NCBI GenBank assembly: GCA_938003575.1 | Contig: CALKYG010000031.1 | Span: 1-7,273 of the forward strand | Length of the DNA stretch: 7,273 bases | Direction: 5' to 3' | Source of the DNA: an uncultured Alphaproteobacteria bacterium | GTDB taxonomy: Bacteria > Pseudomonadota > Alphaproteobacteria > Caulobacterales > Parvularculaceae | Shown here: positions 1 through 7,162 of the stretch, in pieces | Numbering within the stretch: the first letter of the stretch is position 1 | Layout of the letters: each line of letters starts with the position of its first letter | Notes under the pieces: generated by a model | Told to the model about the DNA's origin: nothing | Seen by the model: only the letters and a program-made list of their open reading frames with translations | Database searches by the model: none | Translations under genes and position numbers: made by a program

Positions 1-1005
1 CTCTATGATCGCGCCGGCGAGATCGCTTATGAATGGCCGATCGATCTCTTCGACCTTTTTCCCGAGACCAAAAGCTACAAGTTCGACGCCCTTGTGCATG
101 GCGACTATCTCTATCCGAACGGCGACATTCTTGTGCTGATCGACCATGTCGGCCTTGCCCGGATCAGCGCTTGCGGCGAAGTTCTCTGGAGAAAGCGCAA
201 CGGCGCCCATCACTCGATCGACGTCGATGACGACGGCTTCATCTGGACGCCGCGCGGCGGCAAATATTACGACGACAGCAGGCTTGGCGACGAGCCGATG
301 AGAATCGACCGCATTTCAAAATACGATCCGGAGACCGGCGAGGTCTTGGAGACGATCGAACTCGCCAGGGTGCTCGTCGAGTCGGGGTATGAAGGAATCG
401 TCAAGGGGAGCACGCCGAAAGCGAGCGACGTCTTTCATCTGAATGACGTCGAAATTCTGAAAAAGCCTCTCGCAGCGGCGTTTCCGATGTTTTCAGCCGG
501 CGACATCATGATTTCAGGGCGGAATACGAACGAGATCATCGTTCTCGACGGCGAGACGCGCAAGGTGAAATGGTGGCGCGCCGGCCCAATGCACGGCCAG
601 CATGATCCGGATTTTCAGGCGAGCGGCGCGATCACCGTCCTTGACAACCGGACGGCGCAGGCCGCCAGCGCGGAGAACGGCTTTACCGGGGGCGCGCACG
701 GCAGCCGGATCATCGCGATCAATCCGTCGGAATACGGCTATCGCGAATTGTATGCGTCCAATGAGTTCAACAAGTTCTACACCGCGTACCGCGGCAAGCA
801 CCAGGTGCTTGAAAACGGCAACATTCTCATCACCGAAAGCGAAGCGGGCCGCGTGTTCGAAGCGACCCCCGACGGTCGGATCGCCTGGATGATCGTTAGC
901 AGGTATGACGACAAGACCGTCGGCTGGCTGACCAGCGCAACGCGCTATCCCGAGAGCCATGCGACGGCGGTCGAGGGCTGCCCGGCGGCGTCGAGGCCGC
1001 AATAA
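1..1005 (+). CDS. Arylsulfotransferase (ASST) family protein, 3' part only
   Basis: The frame is open from base 1 and ends at TAA 1003-1005, so about 334 C-terminal residues are visible; the N-terminus and any signal peptide lie outside the window. The protein reads as a beta-propeller of short repeats such as YPNGDILVL, DDDGFIWT and LENGNILITES. It carries histidine motifs in the order expected for the arylsulfate sulfotransferase superfamily: AHHS (bases 205-216), FHLNDVEIL (from 433), GQHDPDF (from 595) and GKHQVLENGN (from 793). Known ASST enzymes are periplasmic and move sulfate from one phenol ester to another through a sulfated histidine; other members of the superfamily have no tested activity. 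I infer an exported protein of this family and cannot predict its substrate. Internal GTG/ATG codons such as the GTG at 94 are not starts, because conserved sequence continues upstream. It is convergent with the receptor gene and ends inside a shared terminator. Confidence 0.8.
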   Translation, partial: LYDRAGEIAYEWPIDLFDLFPETKSYKFDALVHGDYLYPNGDILVLIDHVGLARISACGEVLWRKRNGAHHSIDVDDDGFIWTPRGGKYYDDSRLGDEPMRIDRISKYDPETGEVLETIELARVLVESGYEGIVKGSTPKASDVFHLNDVEILKKPLAAAFPMFSAGDIMISGRNTNEIIVLDGETRKVKWWRAGPMHGQHDPDFQASGAITVLDNRTAQAASAENGFTGGAHGSRIIAINPSEYGYRELYASNEFNKFYTAYRGKHQVLENGNILITESEAGRVFEATPDGRIAWMIVSRYDDKTVGWLTSATRYPESHATAVEGCPAASRPQ

Positions 1006-1033
1006 AAAAGCGGCCCGTTTCCGGGCCGCTTTT
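1006..1033. terminator. Bidirectional intrinsic terminator between convergent genes
   Basis: The 8-bp GC stem GCGGCCCG/CGGGCCGC (1010-1017 with 1022-1029) closes on a TTTC loop and is extended by four A-T pairs (1006-1009 with 1030-1033), giving a 12-bp perfect hairpin. Because the stem is flanked by A residues on one side and T residues on the other, both transcripts end in a U tract. It starts directly after the stop of the arylsulfotransferase gene and lies 21 bases beyond the stop of the - strand receptor gene, as expected for a terminator serving both. Confidence 0.9.
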
Positions 1034-1054
1034 CCATGGCGCTTCAATTCAGCG

Positions 1055-3415
1055 TTAGAAACGGAACCGCGCCGTGACGCCGATCGTGCGCGGCTGGTTC
1101 ACATGGAAACCGAGACGCGCCCGACCGCCGCGTTCGCGGTCGAAGGCGAGCAGCGCGTTTTCGTCGAACAGGTTGTTCGCGTAAACGAGCAATTCCCAGG
1201 TCTCGAAATCGATGCCCGCGGTCAGATTGAAAATCTGATAATCCGGAAGCTCGAGATCAAGCACCGTCGCATCGGTGCCGGGCGCGCCGAGGAACGGAAG
1301 GCCCGAAACGAAGCTGGTCGGATTGTTCTCTTGATCGCCCGGCTGCGTGTAGCGCGTGCCGACATGCTGGAAGGTCGCAGCGATGTATCCTTCATGCGAA
1401 GCGACCGGGAATGAATAGGAGGCGGTCGCCGCAATCTGGAACTGCGGGACGGATGCGAGTCGATTGCCGTCGCGAACGCCGCCGATCACATCGTCCGGGT
1501 TCGGAGTGGTGTTGTCCGGAACCGTCGTGTCGAACTCGGATTCCAGCCACGTGCCTGCGACGGACAGCGCAAGCCCTTCGGTCGGCTCATATCCGATCTC
1601 CCACTCGACTCCCATCGTATGCGCGTCCGGAACGTTGAACGAGATTCGCGATGAACACGAACCGGCGTCCAGCGTCACCTGCAGATTATTGATGTCGTTG
1701 TAGAAGCCTGCGACGTTCGCGGTGAAGGCGCCCCGCTTCATTTTCACGCCGCCCTCATAGTTCCAGAGCGTTTCGTCCTCGTAGGCCTGGAACCCGCCGA
1801 AAAGCGCAAGGTCCGCGGGCGTGCAAAGCGTCGCGTTCAGCGGGTCGTTGACGCCGCCGAGACGAAAGCCCTTGGACACCTGCGCATTCACCTGCACGCC
1901 GTCTGCGACATCGACGGCGACAATGGCGCGCGGCGAGAAGCCGTCCGATTCCGTCGTATCGGTGCGGTTGTCGCCGTTCGAGAACAGGCCGCCCGACACA
2001 AACGCGCGCTCCTCTTCGAAGTCGTAATACCGCGCGCCGGCCGTGACGTGGACCCGGTCGCCGAGATGCGCGGTTCCTTCCGCGAACACGGCAAACTGCT
2101 TGATGTCGTAAGGAAGGTCCGCGTTATACGGAGAATCGGCGGGGAAGCCGTTGGCGACCGCGGCGGACGTTCCCGCTCCGAGGGCGAGATCGGTAAAGAC
2201 GTCATACCCAGGGGTCGGCAGGCGCTGCGAGTAATTGCGCTCGATATCCGTGTAGAAGACGCCGATCAGCCAGTCGACCGGGCTGTCCTCATAATCAGAG
2301 GCGATGCGCGCTTCCTGCGAGAACGTTTTGAGGTCCGTCGTGTCCTTGAGGTTCGACGGAATGAACAAGGCGCCGGGATCGTATCCAAGATCGATCGACA
2401 CCGAGTGCGTCAGGGCGCTGGCGTCGCGGCTGACGAGGATGTCGCGGTTGGTCCAGCTCGTGATCGACGTGAAGGCGGCGGAACCCAGATCCCACTCGAC
2501 CGTGACGTCGCCGATCGTCGTCTGGTCGCGGAACTGTTCGCGCAGCAGAAGATGCTGCTGGCGTTCGCCAAAGACGACCGGCGGCCGCGTCGTCGTGAAC
2601 GGGTTCGCGTAAATGTTGAACACTTCCTGGCGGTTGAAACCGTTGACGTCCACGTCCTGATAGACAAACCGCGGCGTAATCGTCAGCGTTTCCGTCGGCT
2701 CGAGGCGAAGCGCGGCGCGGAAGCCGTAACGCTCGCCGTCATTGACGTCCTTGTCGACGCCGCCGCCTTCGCGGAACGCGTCGATAAAGCCGCCAAACTC
2801 GGTCCAGTAGCCGGCGATCCGGAACGCCGCCTTGTCGCCGAGGGGCACGTTCAGCATGCCCTTGGTGTGATAGCCGGTGCCGCCGCCCTTGGTGAAATTG
2901 ACGTTGCCTTCGACGATCCCTTCGAACTCATCGAGATTCGGCTGGTTGGTGATGTAGCGGATCGTGCCGCCGATCGAGCCGGAACCGAACAGGGTCCCTT
3001 GCGGGCCGCGCAGCGTTTCAACGCGATTGAGGTCGAAAAGGTCGAGATCCGGCTGGAAGAGAGAAAGCGAGATGACGGATTCATCGAGGTAGACGCCGAC
3101 CTGCTCCTTGACGCCCGGCTGGTCGCGGACGATCTGTCCGGCGGAAACGCCGCGCAATCCGATCTGACTTTGGCCTGGCCCAAGATTCTGGATGGCGAGG
3201 CCGGCGATGTTGCGCGACAGGTCCTCGATATTTTGGGAGCCGGTTTTCTTGATGTCGTCTTCGGTCTGGGCGTTGATCGAAAACGGAACGTCCTGAAGCG
3301 ATTGAGTCCGCTTGGTCGCCGTCACGAAGATTTCGTCATCCTGCGCGAACGCGGGTCCCGCAAGCAGCGCCAGCAACGCCGCCGACCCCATCAACATGGC
3401 GGTTTTCTTTTTCAT
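1055..3415 (-). CDS. TonB-dependent outer-membrane receptor
   Basis: A complete 786-residue outer-membrane active transporter. Residues 1-24 form a Sec signal peptide (MKKKT, hydrophobic core, then AFA before QDDE). A TonB-box-like stretch, EIFVTATKR, follows at 28-36. The plug domain covers about 40-160 and includes QIGLRGV (84-90), VGVYLDE (106-112) and the family hallmark RVETLRGPQGTLFGSG (131-146), continuing into GGTIRYIT. The remaining roughly 600 residues form a beta-barrel of alternating aromatic strands and end in RFRF, the terminal-Phe signal used by the BAM assembly machinery. Two cysteines at about 531 and 587 may form a disulfide in an extracellular loop. The ATG at 3415 is supported by AGGGAGA (complement of 3420-3426) four bases upstream and by the signal peptide. 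Such receptors import siderophores, cobalamin, haem or sugars using TonB-ExbBD energy; nothing here fixes the substrate. No regulator or siderophore gene is adjacent within the window. Confidence 0.95.
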   Translation of the reverse strand: MKKKTAMLMGSAALLALLAGPAFAQDDEIFVTATKRTQSLQDVPFSINAQTEDDIKKTGSQNIEDLSRNIAGLAIQNLGPGQSQIGLRGVSAGQIVRDQPGVKEQVGVYLDESVISLSLFQPDLDLFDLNRVETLRGPQGTLFGSGSIGGTIRYITNQPNLDEFEGIVEGNVNFTKGGGTGYHTKGMLNVPLGDKAAFRIAGYWTEFGGFIDAFREGGGVDKDVNDGERYGFRAALRLEPTETLTITPRFVYQDVDVNGFNRQEVFNIYANPFTTTRPPVVFGERQQHLLLREQFRDQTTIGDVTVEWDLGSAAFTSITSWTNRDILVSRDASALTHSVSIDLGYDPGALFIPSNLKDTTDLKTFSQEARIASDYEDSPVDWLIGVFYTDIERNYSQRLPTPGYDVFTDLALGAGTSAAVANGFPADSPYNADLPYDIKQFAVFAEGTAHLGDRVHVTAGARYYDFEEERAFVSGGLFSNGDNRTDTTESDGFSPRAIVAVDVADGVQVNAQVSKGFRLGGVNDPLNATLCTPADLALFGGFQAYEDETLWNYEGGVKMKRGAFTANVAGFYNDINNLQVTLDAGSCSSRISFNVPDAHTMGVEWEIGYEPTEGLALSVAGTWLESEFDTTVPDNTTPNPDDVIGGVRDGNRLASVPQFQIAATASYSFPVASHEGYIAATFQHVGTRYTQPGDQENNPTSFVSGLPFLGAPGTDATVLDLELPDYQIFNLTAGIDFETWELLVYANNLFDENALLAFDRERGGRARLGFHVNQPRTIGVTARFRF

Positions 3416-3534
3416 ATCTTCTCCCTGATTTCGGCCGCGTCGTCGGCGGCGTTAACCAGGATCGAACCACGGATTCGCCAGCCATTTCCAGCAAAGGGCG
3501 GCGGAATTCGGCCGAAAAAGACGCCATGTTGAGT

Positions 3535-3544
3535 TGTGATCACA
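3535..3544. promoter_or_regulatory. Perfect 10-bp palindrome, candidate operator upstream of the receptor gene
   Basis: TGTGATCACA is an exact inverted repeat located 120 bp upstream of the receptor start codon and 60 bp beyond the stop of the membrane-protein gene, in an intergenic region. Its position suits a regulator binding site for the receptor gene. It looks like two CRP/FNR half-sites, but the six-base spacer of those sites is absent, so I do not assign it to that family. It could be chance, since a specific perfect 10-bp palindrome is not very rare in a window this size. Confidence 0.3.
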
Positions 3545-3553
3545 CATCATGAC

Positions 3554-3595
3554 GCCAGGCGCCAAGAGCTTGGCCTGATCGGCCAATTTTCTGGC
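3554..3595. repeat. Cluster of overlapping inverted repeats after the membrane-protein gene
   Basis: Three pairings are possible in 42 bases: TTGGCC with GGCCAA (3570-3575 with 3581-3586, five-base loop), GCCAAG with CTTGGC (3561-3566 with 3569-3574), and an outer GCCAG with CTGGC (3554-3558 with 3591-3595). The first and second share bases and exclude each other. On the - strand the cluster begins 8 bases after the stop of the 539-residue gene, so it may form the 3' end or a weak terminator of that transcript. There is no U tract in that direction. A TTTT follows the hairpin only on the + strand, where no gene ends. Confidence 0.4.
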
Positions 3596-3603
3596 AGAAA
3601 CCG

Positions 3604-5223
3604 CTAGGACGGCAGTTGAAATCCTGACGGCAGCGTGACGCCGCGCCTGACCCAGACATCCCAGAGGGCTGTTCGCTCAACCATCTTGAATTCGGTGTAC
3701 AGCAAGGCCTCCGAGCGTCCGACCGCCCGGGCGGTCGCATCGTCAAAATTGATGCGCGGCACGAAGACGACTTTGGCGTCCTTGGCGGCGGCGGGACCGT
3801 CGGCATTGCAGGCGCGGGTGTCGGCGATGACGCAGGCCGTGTCGGCGCCGGTCAGAAACGCAACGCCAATCCCTTCTCGCGTCAGGATGCGCGCGCGCGC
3901 CGCCGCTTCAAGGAGGATCGCCGACTGGTCGACCGGCGCGAGGGAAAAAAGCTCGCGCGCTTCCGGCGTCGAGAAACGTCCCTCTTCAATCCATCGCGCG
4001 ATCGTCGGACCGCCGGGCTGCACGAGACCGAGCTCCGCGCGGACATCGGCCTGTGCGGTCCTCGCCGTCTTGAACTGAAGCGCGAACTGACCGGCCGCCT
4101 GCGCGATAATGGCGGCGGACCAGAACAGGGCGAGCGCGGCGACAGAGCCCGCAATCGCGACGGACGCGCGATCGTGGAACCGGAAAACGCCGTCGTAAAA
4201 GGGCGATGAGACCGAGAAGGCCGCAATCGCCGCCGCGATTGCGAAAAGCGGCGTCGCTTGCGCGCCGGCGATGCGCACCGCGATCAGCGAGATGACAAGA
4301 AAAATGATGGCGGCAAGCCAGCCCTTGGCGTGATCGCGTCCGCCGAAAACGGCCGAGGCGAAAAGGATGATCGCCGTCGATGCGGCGACGCCGGCGAGGC
4401 CCCAGCCGCTGCCCCCAGCCGCTATTACGCTCGCCCCAGAGAGCGCGCCTGTTGCGGCGTTCGCGCGCGCCAGATTGAGCCCCGGCGCCAGGATTTCCGC
4501 GCCGAGAGCGAGCAGGATCGCAACCGAAAGCGCAACGAGATAGCGATCAAGCCCGCGGCGGCCGGTCAGGAAGGGGCAGGCGGAAAGCGCAAGAAATCCG
4601 AGCAGCGCAAATATCGGATGGGAGGTCCACAGCGCAAACTGAATAAGACCGGCAAGCGCCCCCTCGATCCGCGCGCGCGAGGCGCTTTCGTCGGCGGGCG
4701 CGCTGAGCAGCGCGACGGCGAGAACGGCGAAGAATGCGAGGCTTATCTCAAGCGGCCCGGCGAACGGCGCCGCGACGAACGCCGCGAGCCCGGCCGCCAG
4801 CAGCACCGCCTGCGCGGCCGGAAAGCGAACCGACGCGAAATAGGCGAGCGGCGAAACGACGAGCACCGCCGCGAACGCTTTCGCCGCAAGATGCACCTGC
4901 CCCGCCCGGTCAAAGAAAAGATCCCCGGCCATCAGAAGCGCAAGGTGAAATGGCGACGAGGCCTCGTTGAGCGCCGCCGCGCCTGAAACGACGGCGCGCG
5001 CGTCGGCGATCGGCGCAATGACTTCAATTGTCGGCGCAAGACTGAGCAGCGCCGGCGAGAACAAGGCGGAGAAAACGAACGGCGCCGCCGCAAGCATCGA
5101 CAGGATGAACACGAGGCTCGGTTCCTGCCACGAATAGAGCGACATCGTTACGGCCCGGGCGCGCGGCGCCGGGCGCCGCCAGGCCGGGTGATCGTAGTCG
5201 ACCTCGTCATACTCCGCCGTCAT
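3604..5223 (-). CDS. Polytopic membrane protein with C-terminal soluble domain, possibly GT-C-like
   Basis: A 539-residue protein that I do not recognise as a named family. After a charged cytoplasmic tail (residues 1-26) the hydrophobic region runs to about 385, with roughly 10-11 membrane segments, then a soluble domain of about 150 residues with two cysteines (ACVIADTRAC) and a Trp-rich end (LWDVWVRRG). The first large loop (ADARAV...LNEASSPFH) is followed by FFDRAGQVHLAAKAF and an Ala/Leu-rich helix pair, a layout reminiscent of ArnT/PMT-type GT-C glycosyltransferases, which use polyprenyl-phosphate sugars. The catalytic acidic residue of that fold cannot be assigned with confidence, so the resemblance is inference. 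ATG at 5223 is preferred over the internal Met27 because GGGAGC (complement of 5231-5236) lies seven bases upstream. It is divergent from fzlA and has the same orientation as the receptor gene, 188 bp away. Confidence 0.85.
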   Translation of the reverse strand: MTAEYDEVDYDHPAWRRPAPRARAVTMSLYSWQEPSLVFILSMLAAAPFVFSALFSPALLSLAPTIEVIAPIADARAVVSGAAALNEASSPFHLALLMAGDLFFDRAGQVHLAAKAFAAVLVVSPLAYFASVRFPAAQAVLLAAGLAAFVAAPFAGPLEISLAFFAVLAVALLSAPADESASRARIEGALAGLIQFALWTSHPIFALLGFLALSACPFLTGRRGLDRYLVALSVAILLALGAEILAPGLNLARANAATGALSGASVIAAGGSGWGLAGVAASTAIILFASAVFGGRDHAKGWLAAIIFLVISLIAVRIAGAQATPLFAIAAAIAAFSVSSPFYDGVFRFHDRASVAIAGSVAALALFWSAAIIAQAAGQFALQFKTARTAQADVRAELGLVQPGGPTIARWIEEGRFSTPEARELFSLAPVDQSAILLEAAARARILTREGIGVAFLTGADTACVIADTRACNADGPAAAKDAKVVFVPRINFDDATARAVGRSEALLYTEFKMVERTALWDVWVRRGVTLPSGFQLPS

Positions 5224-5339
5224 TAACCACGCTCCCGCCGGACTGGTTCAAACTGGCGCCGTTTCCGTCCCGAATCCGTGCGCCCGCGCCTCTATTCGCA
5301 AGAGGCCTGCCGGGTGCTGCGCCTTTCAGCCGGCGCTGC

Positions 5340-5345
5340 TATTCT
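5340..5345 (+). promoter_or_regulatory. Possible -10 element for a leaderless fzlA transcript
   Basis: TATTCT matches the -10 consensus at four of six positions and ends eight bases before the ATG of fzlA, which would place the transcription start at or next to the start codon. There is no Shine-Dalgarno sequence ahead of this ATG, which fits a leaderless mRNA, a type common in alphaproteobacteria. No good -35 element is visible at the right distance, so this is a weak call. Confidence 0.2.
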
Positions 5346-5353
5346 CCCGCGCC

Positions 5354-6031
5354 ATGCGCTCGCTGCTTCACATGCCGTTGGATCCCGGTTGCCGGTTCAT
5401 CCGTCTGATTCTCGCCGAAAAGGGTCTTGCTGCGCGGTTCGTCGATACGCCCCCCTGGGCGCGCGAGACCGATCTCGCCCAGTTCAATCCGGCGATGACG
5501 GTGCCGGTGCTGATTGACGAACCGCCGACCGGCGGCGAGATCTCGATCTGCCCCGCCCTCGCGATCGCGGAATATCTTGAGGAGGTTTATCGCGAACCGG
5601 CGCTCCTGCCGGCGACGTCGGCCGGACGCGCGGAAGCGCGACGGCTCGCGCACTGGTTCGATGCGAAATTCGAAGCCGAGGTGAACGCCCTCATCCTCCG
5701 GCGGCGCATCGACGGCCGGCCCCAAGCGGGCCGCTGGGGCGAACCCGAACCCGTCCGCGCCGCGGCGGATGCGCTCTGCTGGCATCTTGATTACATGAAT
5801 TTTCTTCTTGAGCGGCGCCCTTTTATCGCCGGCGACCGGCTGACCATTGCGGACCTCGCCGCTGCGGCGCATCTGTCGGCGCATGACTATTTCGGCCTTG
5901 TTCCGTGGTCGGATTTCCCGGAAGCGAAGGCCTGGTATCAGCGGGTGAAGTCGCGCCCTTCGATGCGCCCCCTCCTCGCGGACCGAATTGAAACGCCTCC
6001 GGCCCCGCATTACGCCGATCTGGATTTTTAG
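5354..6031 (+). CDS. fzlA: GST-fold cell-division protein, FzlA-like
   Basis: A 225-residue protein with a glutathione S-transferase fold: thioredoxin-like N-domain (about 1-77) with the cis-Pro loop NPAMTVPVL (45-53) and an all-helical C-domain (about 90-210) with the capping motif GDRLTIADLAAAA (160-172). The active-site segment reads LDPGCRFIR (9-17) where catalytic Ser or Cys is usual, and the normal Glu-Ser pair for the glutathione gamma-glutamyl group reads Pro-Ala in CPALAIAEYL (66-75), suggesting it does not bind glutathione normally. This, Trp35 and the tail PHYADLDF (218-225) fit FzlA, a GST-like protein that in Caulobacter binds and curves FtsZ filaments and controls constriction. 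From memory, Trp38 and Asp227 matter for Caulobacter FzlA; Trp35 and Asp224 here sit at one constant offset. The start at Met1 fits the first beta strand, although no ribosome-binding site is visible. An ordinary GST-family protein is the alternative. queG follows after three bases. Confidence 0.78.
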   Translation: MRSLLHMPLDPGCRFIRLILAEKGLAARFVDTPPWARETDLAQFNPAMTVPVLIDEPPTGGEISICPALAIAEYLEEVYREPALLPATSAGRAEARRLAHWFDAKFEAEVNALILRRRIDGRPQAGRWGEPEPVRAAADALCWHLDYMNFLLERRPFIAGDRLTIADLAAAAHLSAHDYFGLVPWSDFPEAKAWYQRVKSRPSMRPLLADRIETPPAPHYADLDF

Positions 6032-6034
6032 CGC

Positions 6035-7162
6035 GTGGAGGAGTCCGGAACGCCTCTTGAAGATGAGATCAAGGCGCGCGCGAGGTCGCTTGGCTTCGAC
6101 GCGGCCGGAATCGCCGCCGCCGATTCCATACCGCACGCCGCCGCGCGGCTCGGCGAATTTCTAAGACAGGGGCGGCATGGGGAAATGAGCTGGATGGCGC
6201 TTCGCGCCGATGAACGCGGCGACCCTCGGTCGCTATGGCCTGAGGCGAAATCCGTCATCATGCTCGGCCTGAACTATGGTCCGGACGAGGATCCGCTTCT
6301 GGTGCTGGAGAAAAGAGCGAACGGGTCGATTTCCGTTTACGCCAGGAACCGCGATTATCATGACGTCGTCAAGAAAAAGCTGAAGGCGCTGGGCCGTTCG
6401 GTCGCGGAGGACTTTTCCTGCCAAGTGAAAGTGTTCGTCGACACCGCGCCGGTGATGGAGAAGCCGCTGGCGACGGCGGCGGGCCTCGGATGGCAGGGCA
6501 AGCACACGAACCTCGTCAGCCGCGAATTCGGTTCATGGCTGTTTCTCGGCGCGATTTTCACGACGCTCGATCTTGAACCGGACAAGGCTGAAGCGGATCA
6601 TTGCGGGCAATGCCGACGCTGTCTCGACATCTGTCCGACAGACGCTTTTCCCGCTCCCTATCAGCTCGACGCGCGCCGCTGCATCTCCTATCTGACGATT
6701 GAATTGAAGGGGCCGATTCCGCGCGATTTTCGCAGGGCGATTGGCAACCGGATCTACGGTTGCGACGATTGTCTCGCCGTGTGTCCCTGGAACAAATTCG
6801 CGAAACTGTCGAACGAGGCGCAATTGCACGCGCGAGACGACCTGGCCGCGCCGACGCTCATTGAACTGGCCGGTCTCAACGACGCCAGGTTTCGGGCGAA
6901 ATTCTCCGGCTCGCCTATCAAGCGCATCGGCCGCGATCGCTTTGTCCGCAATGTGGCGATCGCGTCGGGCAATTCGGGCGACAAGGCGCTCATCGCGGTT
7001 GCGGCGGCCCTGCTCCGCGATGCATCGCCGCTCGTGCGCGGCGCCGCCATATGGGCGATGTCGCAGCTGGCCGACCGGGCGACGTTCGAGGCGTTGAAAA
7101 AAGAAAACGCCGGGCGCGAAAGCGACCCCGGCGTTCTCGAGGAATGGCGGGCGAGCGTCTAG
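6035..7162 (+). CDS. queG: Epoxyqueuosine reductase QueG
   Basis: A 375-residue cytoplasmic enzyme, close to the usual family length of about 380. It reduces epoxyqueuosine to queuosine at position 34 of tRNAs with GUN anticodons, the last step of queuosine synthesis, using cobalamin and two [4Fe-4S] clusters. Visible features are the N-terminal DUF1730-type domain, the catalytic-Asp motif [12 protein letters not shown] (Asp136) followed by [11 protein letters not shown] (150-160), the ferredoxin cysteines Cys190, 193, 196, 200 in [12 protein letters not shown], Cys216, and the second set Cys243, 246, 250 in [12 protein letters not shown], then a HEAT-like helical repeat (about 318-350). The GTG at 6035 is the first possible start after the in-frame fzlA stop TAG (6029-6031), and no other plausible in-frame start precedes the conserved LGFDAAGIA. 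No Shine-Dalgarno precedes it, so translation is probably coupled to fzlA. The stop overlaps that of the convergent gene. Confidence 0.97.
   Translation: MEESGTPLEDEIKARARSLGFDAAGIAAADSIPHAAARLGEFLRQGRHGEMSWMALRADERGDPRSLWPEAKSVIMLGLNYGPDEDPLLVLEKRANGSISVYARNRDYHDVVKKKLKALGRSVAEDFSCQVKVFVDTAPVMEKPLATAAGLGWQGKHTNLVSREFGSWLFLGAIFTTLDLEPDKAEADHCGQCRRCLDICPTDAFPAPYQLDARRCISYLTIELKGPIPRDFRRAIGNRIYGCDDCLAVCPWNKFAKLSNEAQLHARDDLAAPTLIELAGLNDARFRAKFSGSPIKRIGRDRFVRNVAIASGNSGDKALIAVAAALLRDASPLVRGAAIWAMSQLADRATFEALKKENAGRESDPGVLEEWRASV

Noticed and set aside
2048..3532. 494-codon open frame on the + strand
   Set aside because: It lies almost entirely antisense to the well-supported TonB-dependent receptor, has a composition dominated by Arg, Asp, Glu, Val and Ala with no recognisable domain, and long antisense frames are expected opposite GC-rich genes.
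3535..3544. CRP/FNR binding site
   Set aside because: The half-sites TGTGA and TCACA are directly joined; CRP and FNR sites need a spacer between the half-sites, so the match is to half-sites only.
3570..3590. Rho-independent terminator on the + strand (hairpin followed by TTTT)
   Set aside because: No + strand gene ends upstream of it; the stem is six pairs and the T run only four bases, and it is more likely part of the - strand structure cluster.
4258..4986. 242-codon open frame on the + strand inside the membrane-protein gene
   Set aside because: Highly charged Arg/Glu/Gly-rich translation typical of the antisense of a hydrophobic, Ala-rich membrane protein; no start signal or domain.
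5143..5145. Alternative start of the membrane protein at internal Met27
   Set aside because: The ATG at 5223 has a well-placed GGGAGC ribosome-binding site; Met27 lies just before the first membrane helix and remains possible, but I see no better signal for it.
5288..5306. Small inverted repeat GCCTCT/AGAGGC between the divergent genes
   Set aside because: A six-pair stem with a seven-base loop is expected by chance in GC-rich sequence, and nothing else supports a regulatory role.
5339..6136. 265-codon open frame on the - strand
   Set aside because: It is antisense to the FzlA-like gene and runs into queG; its product is Arg-rich and unlike any family, whereas the + strand product has a clear GST fold.
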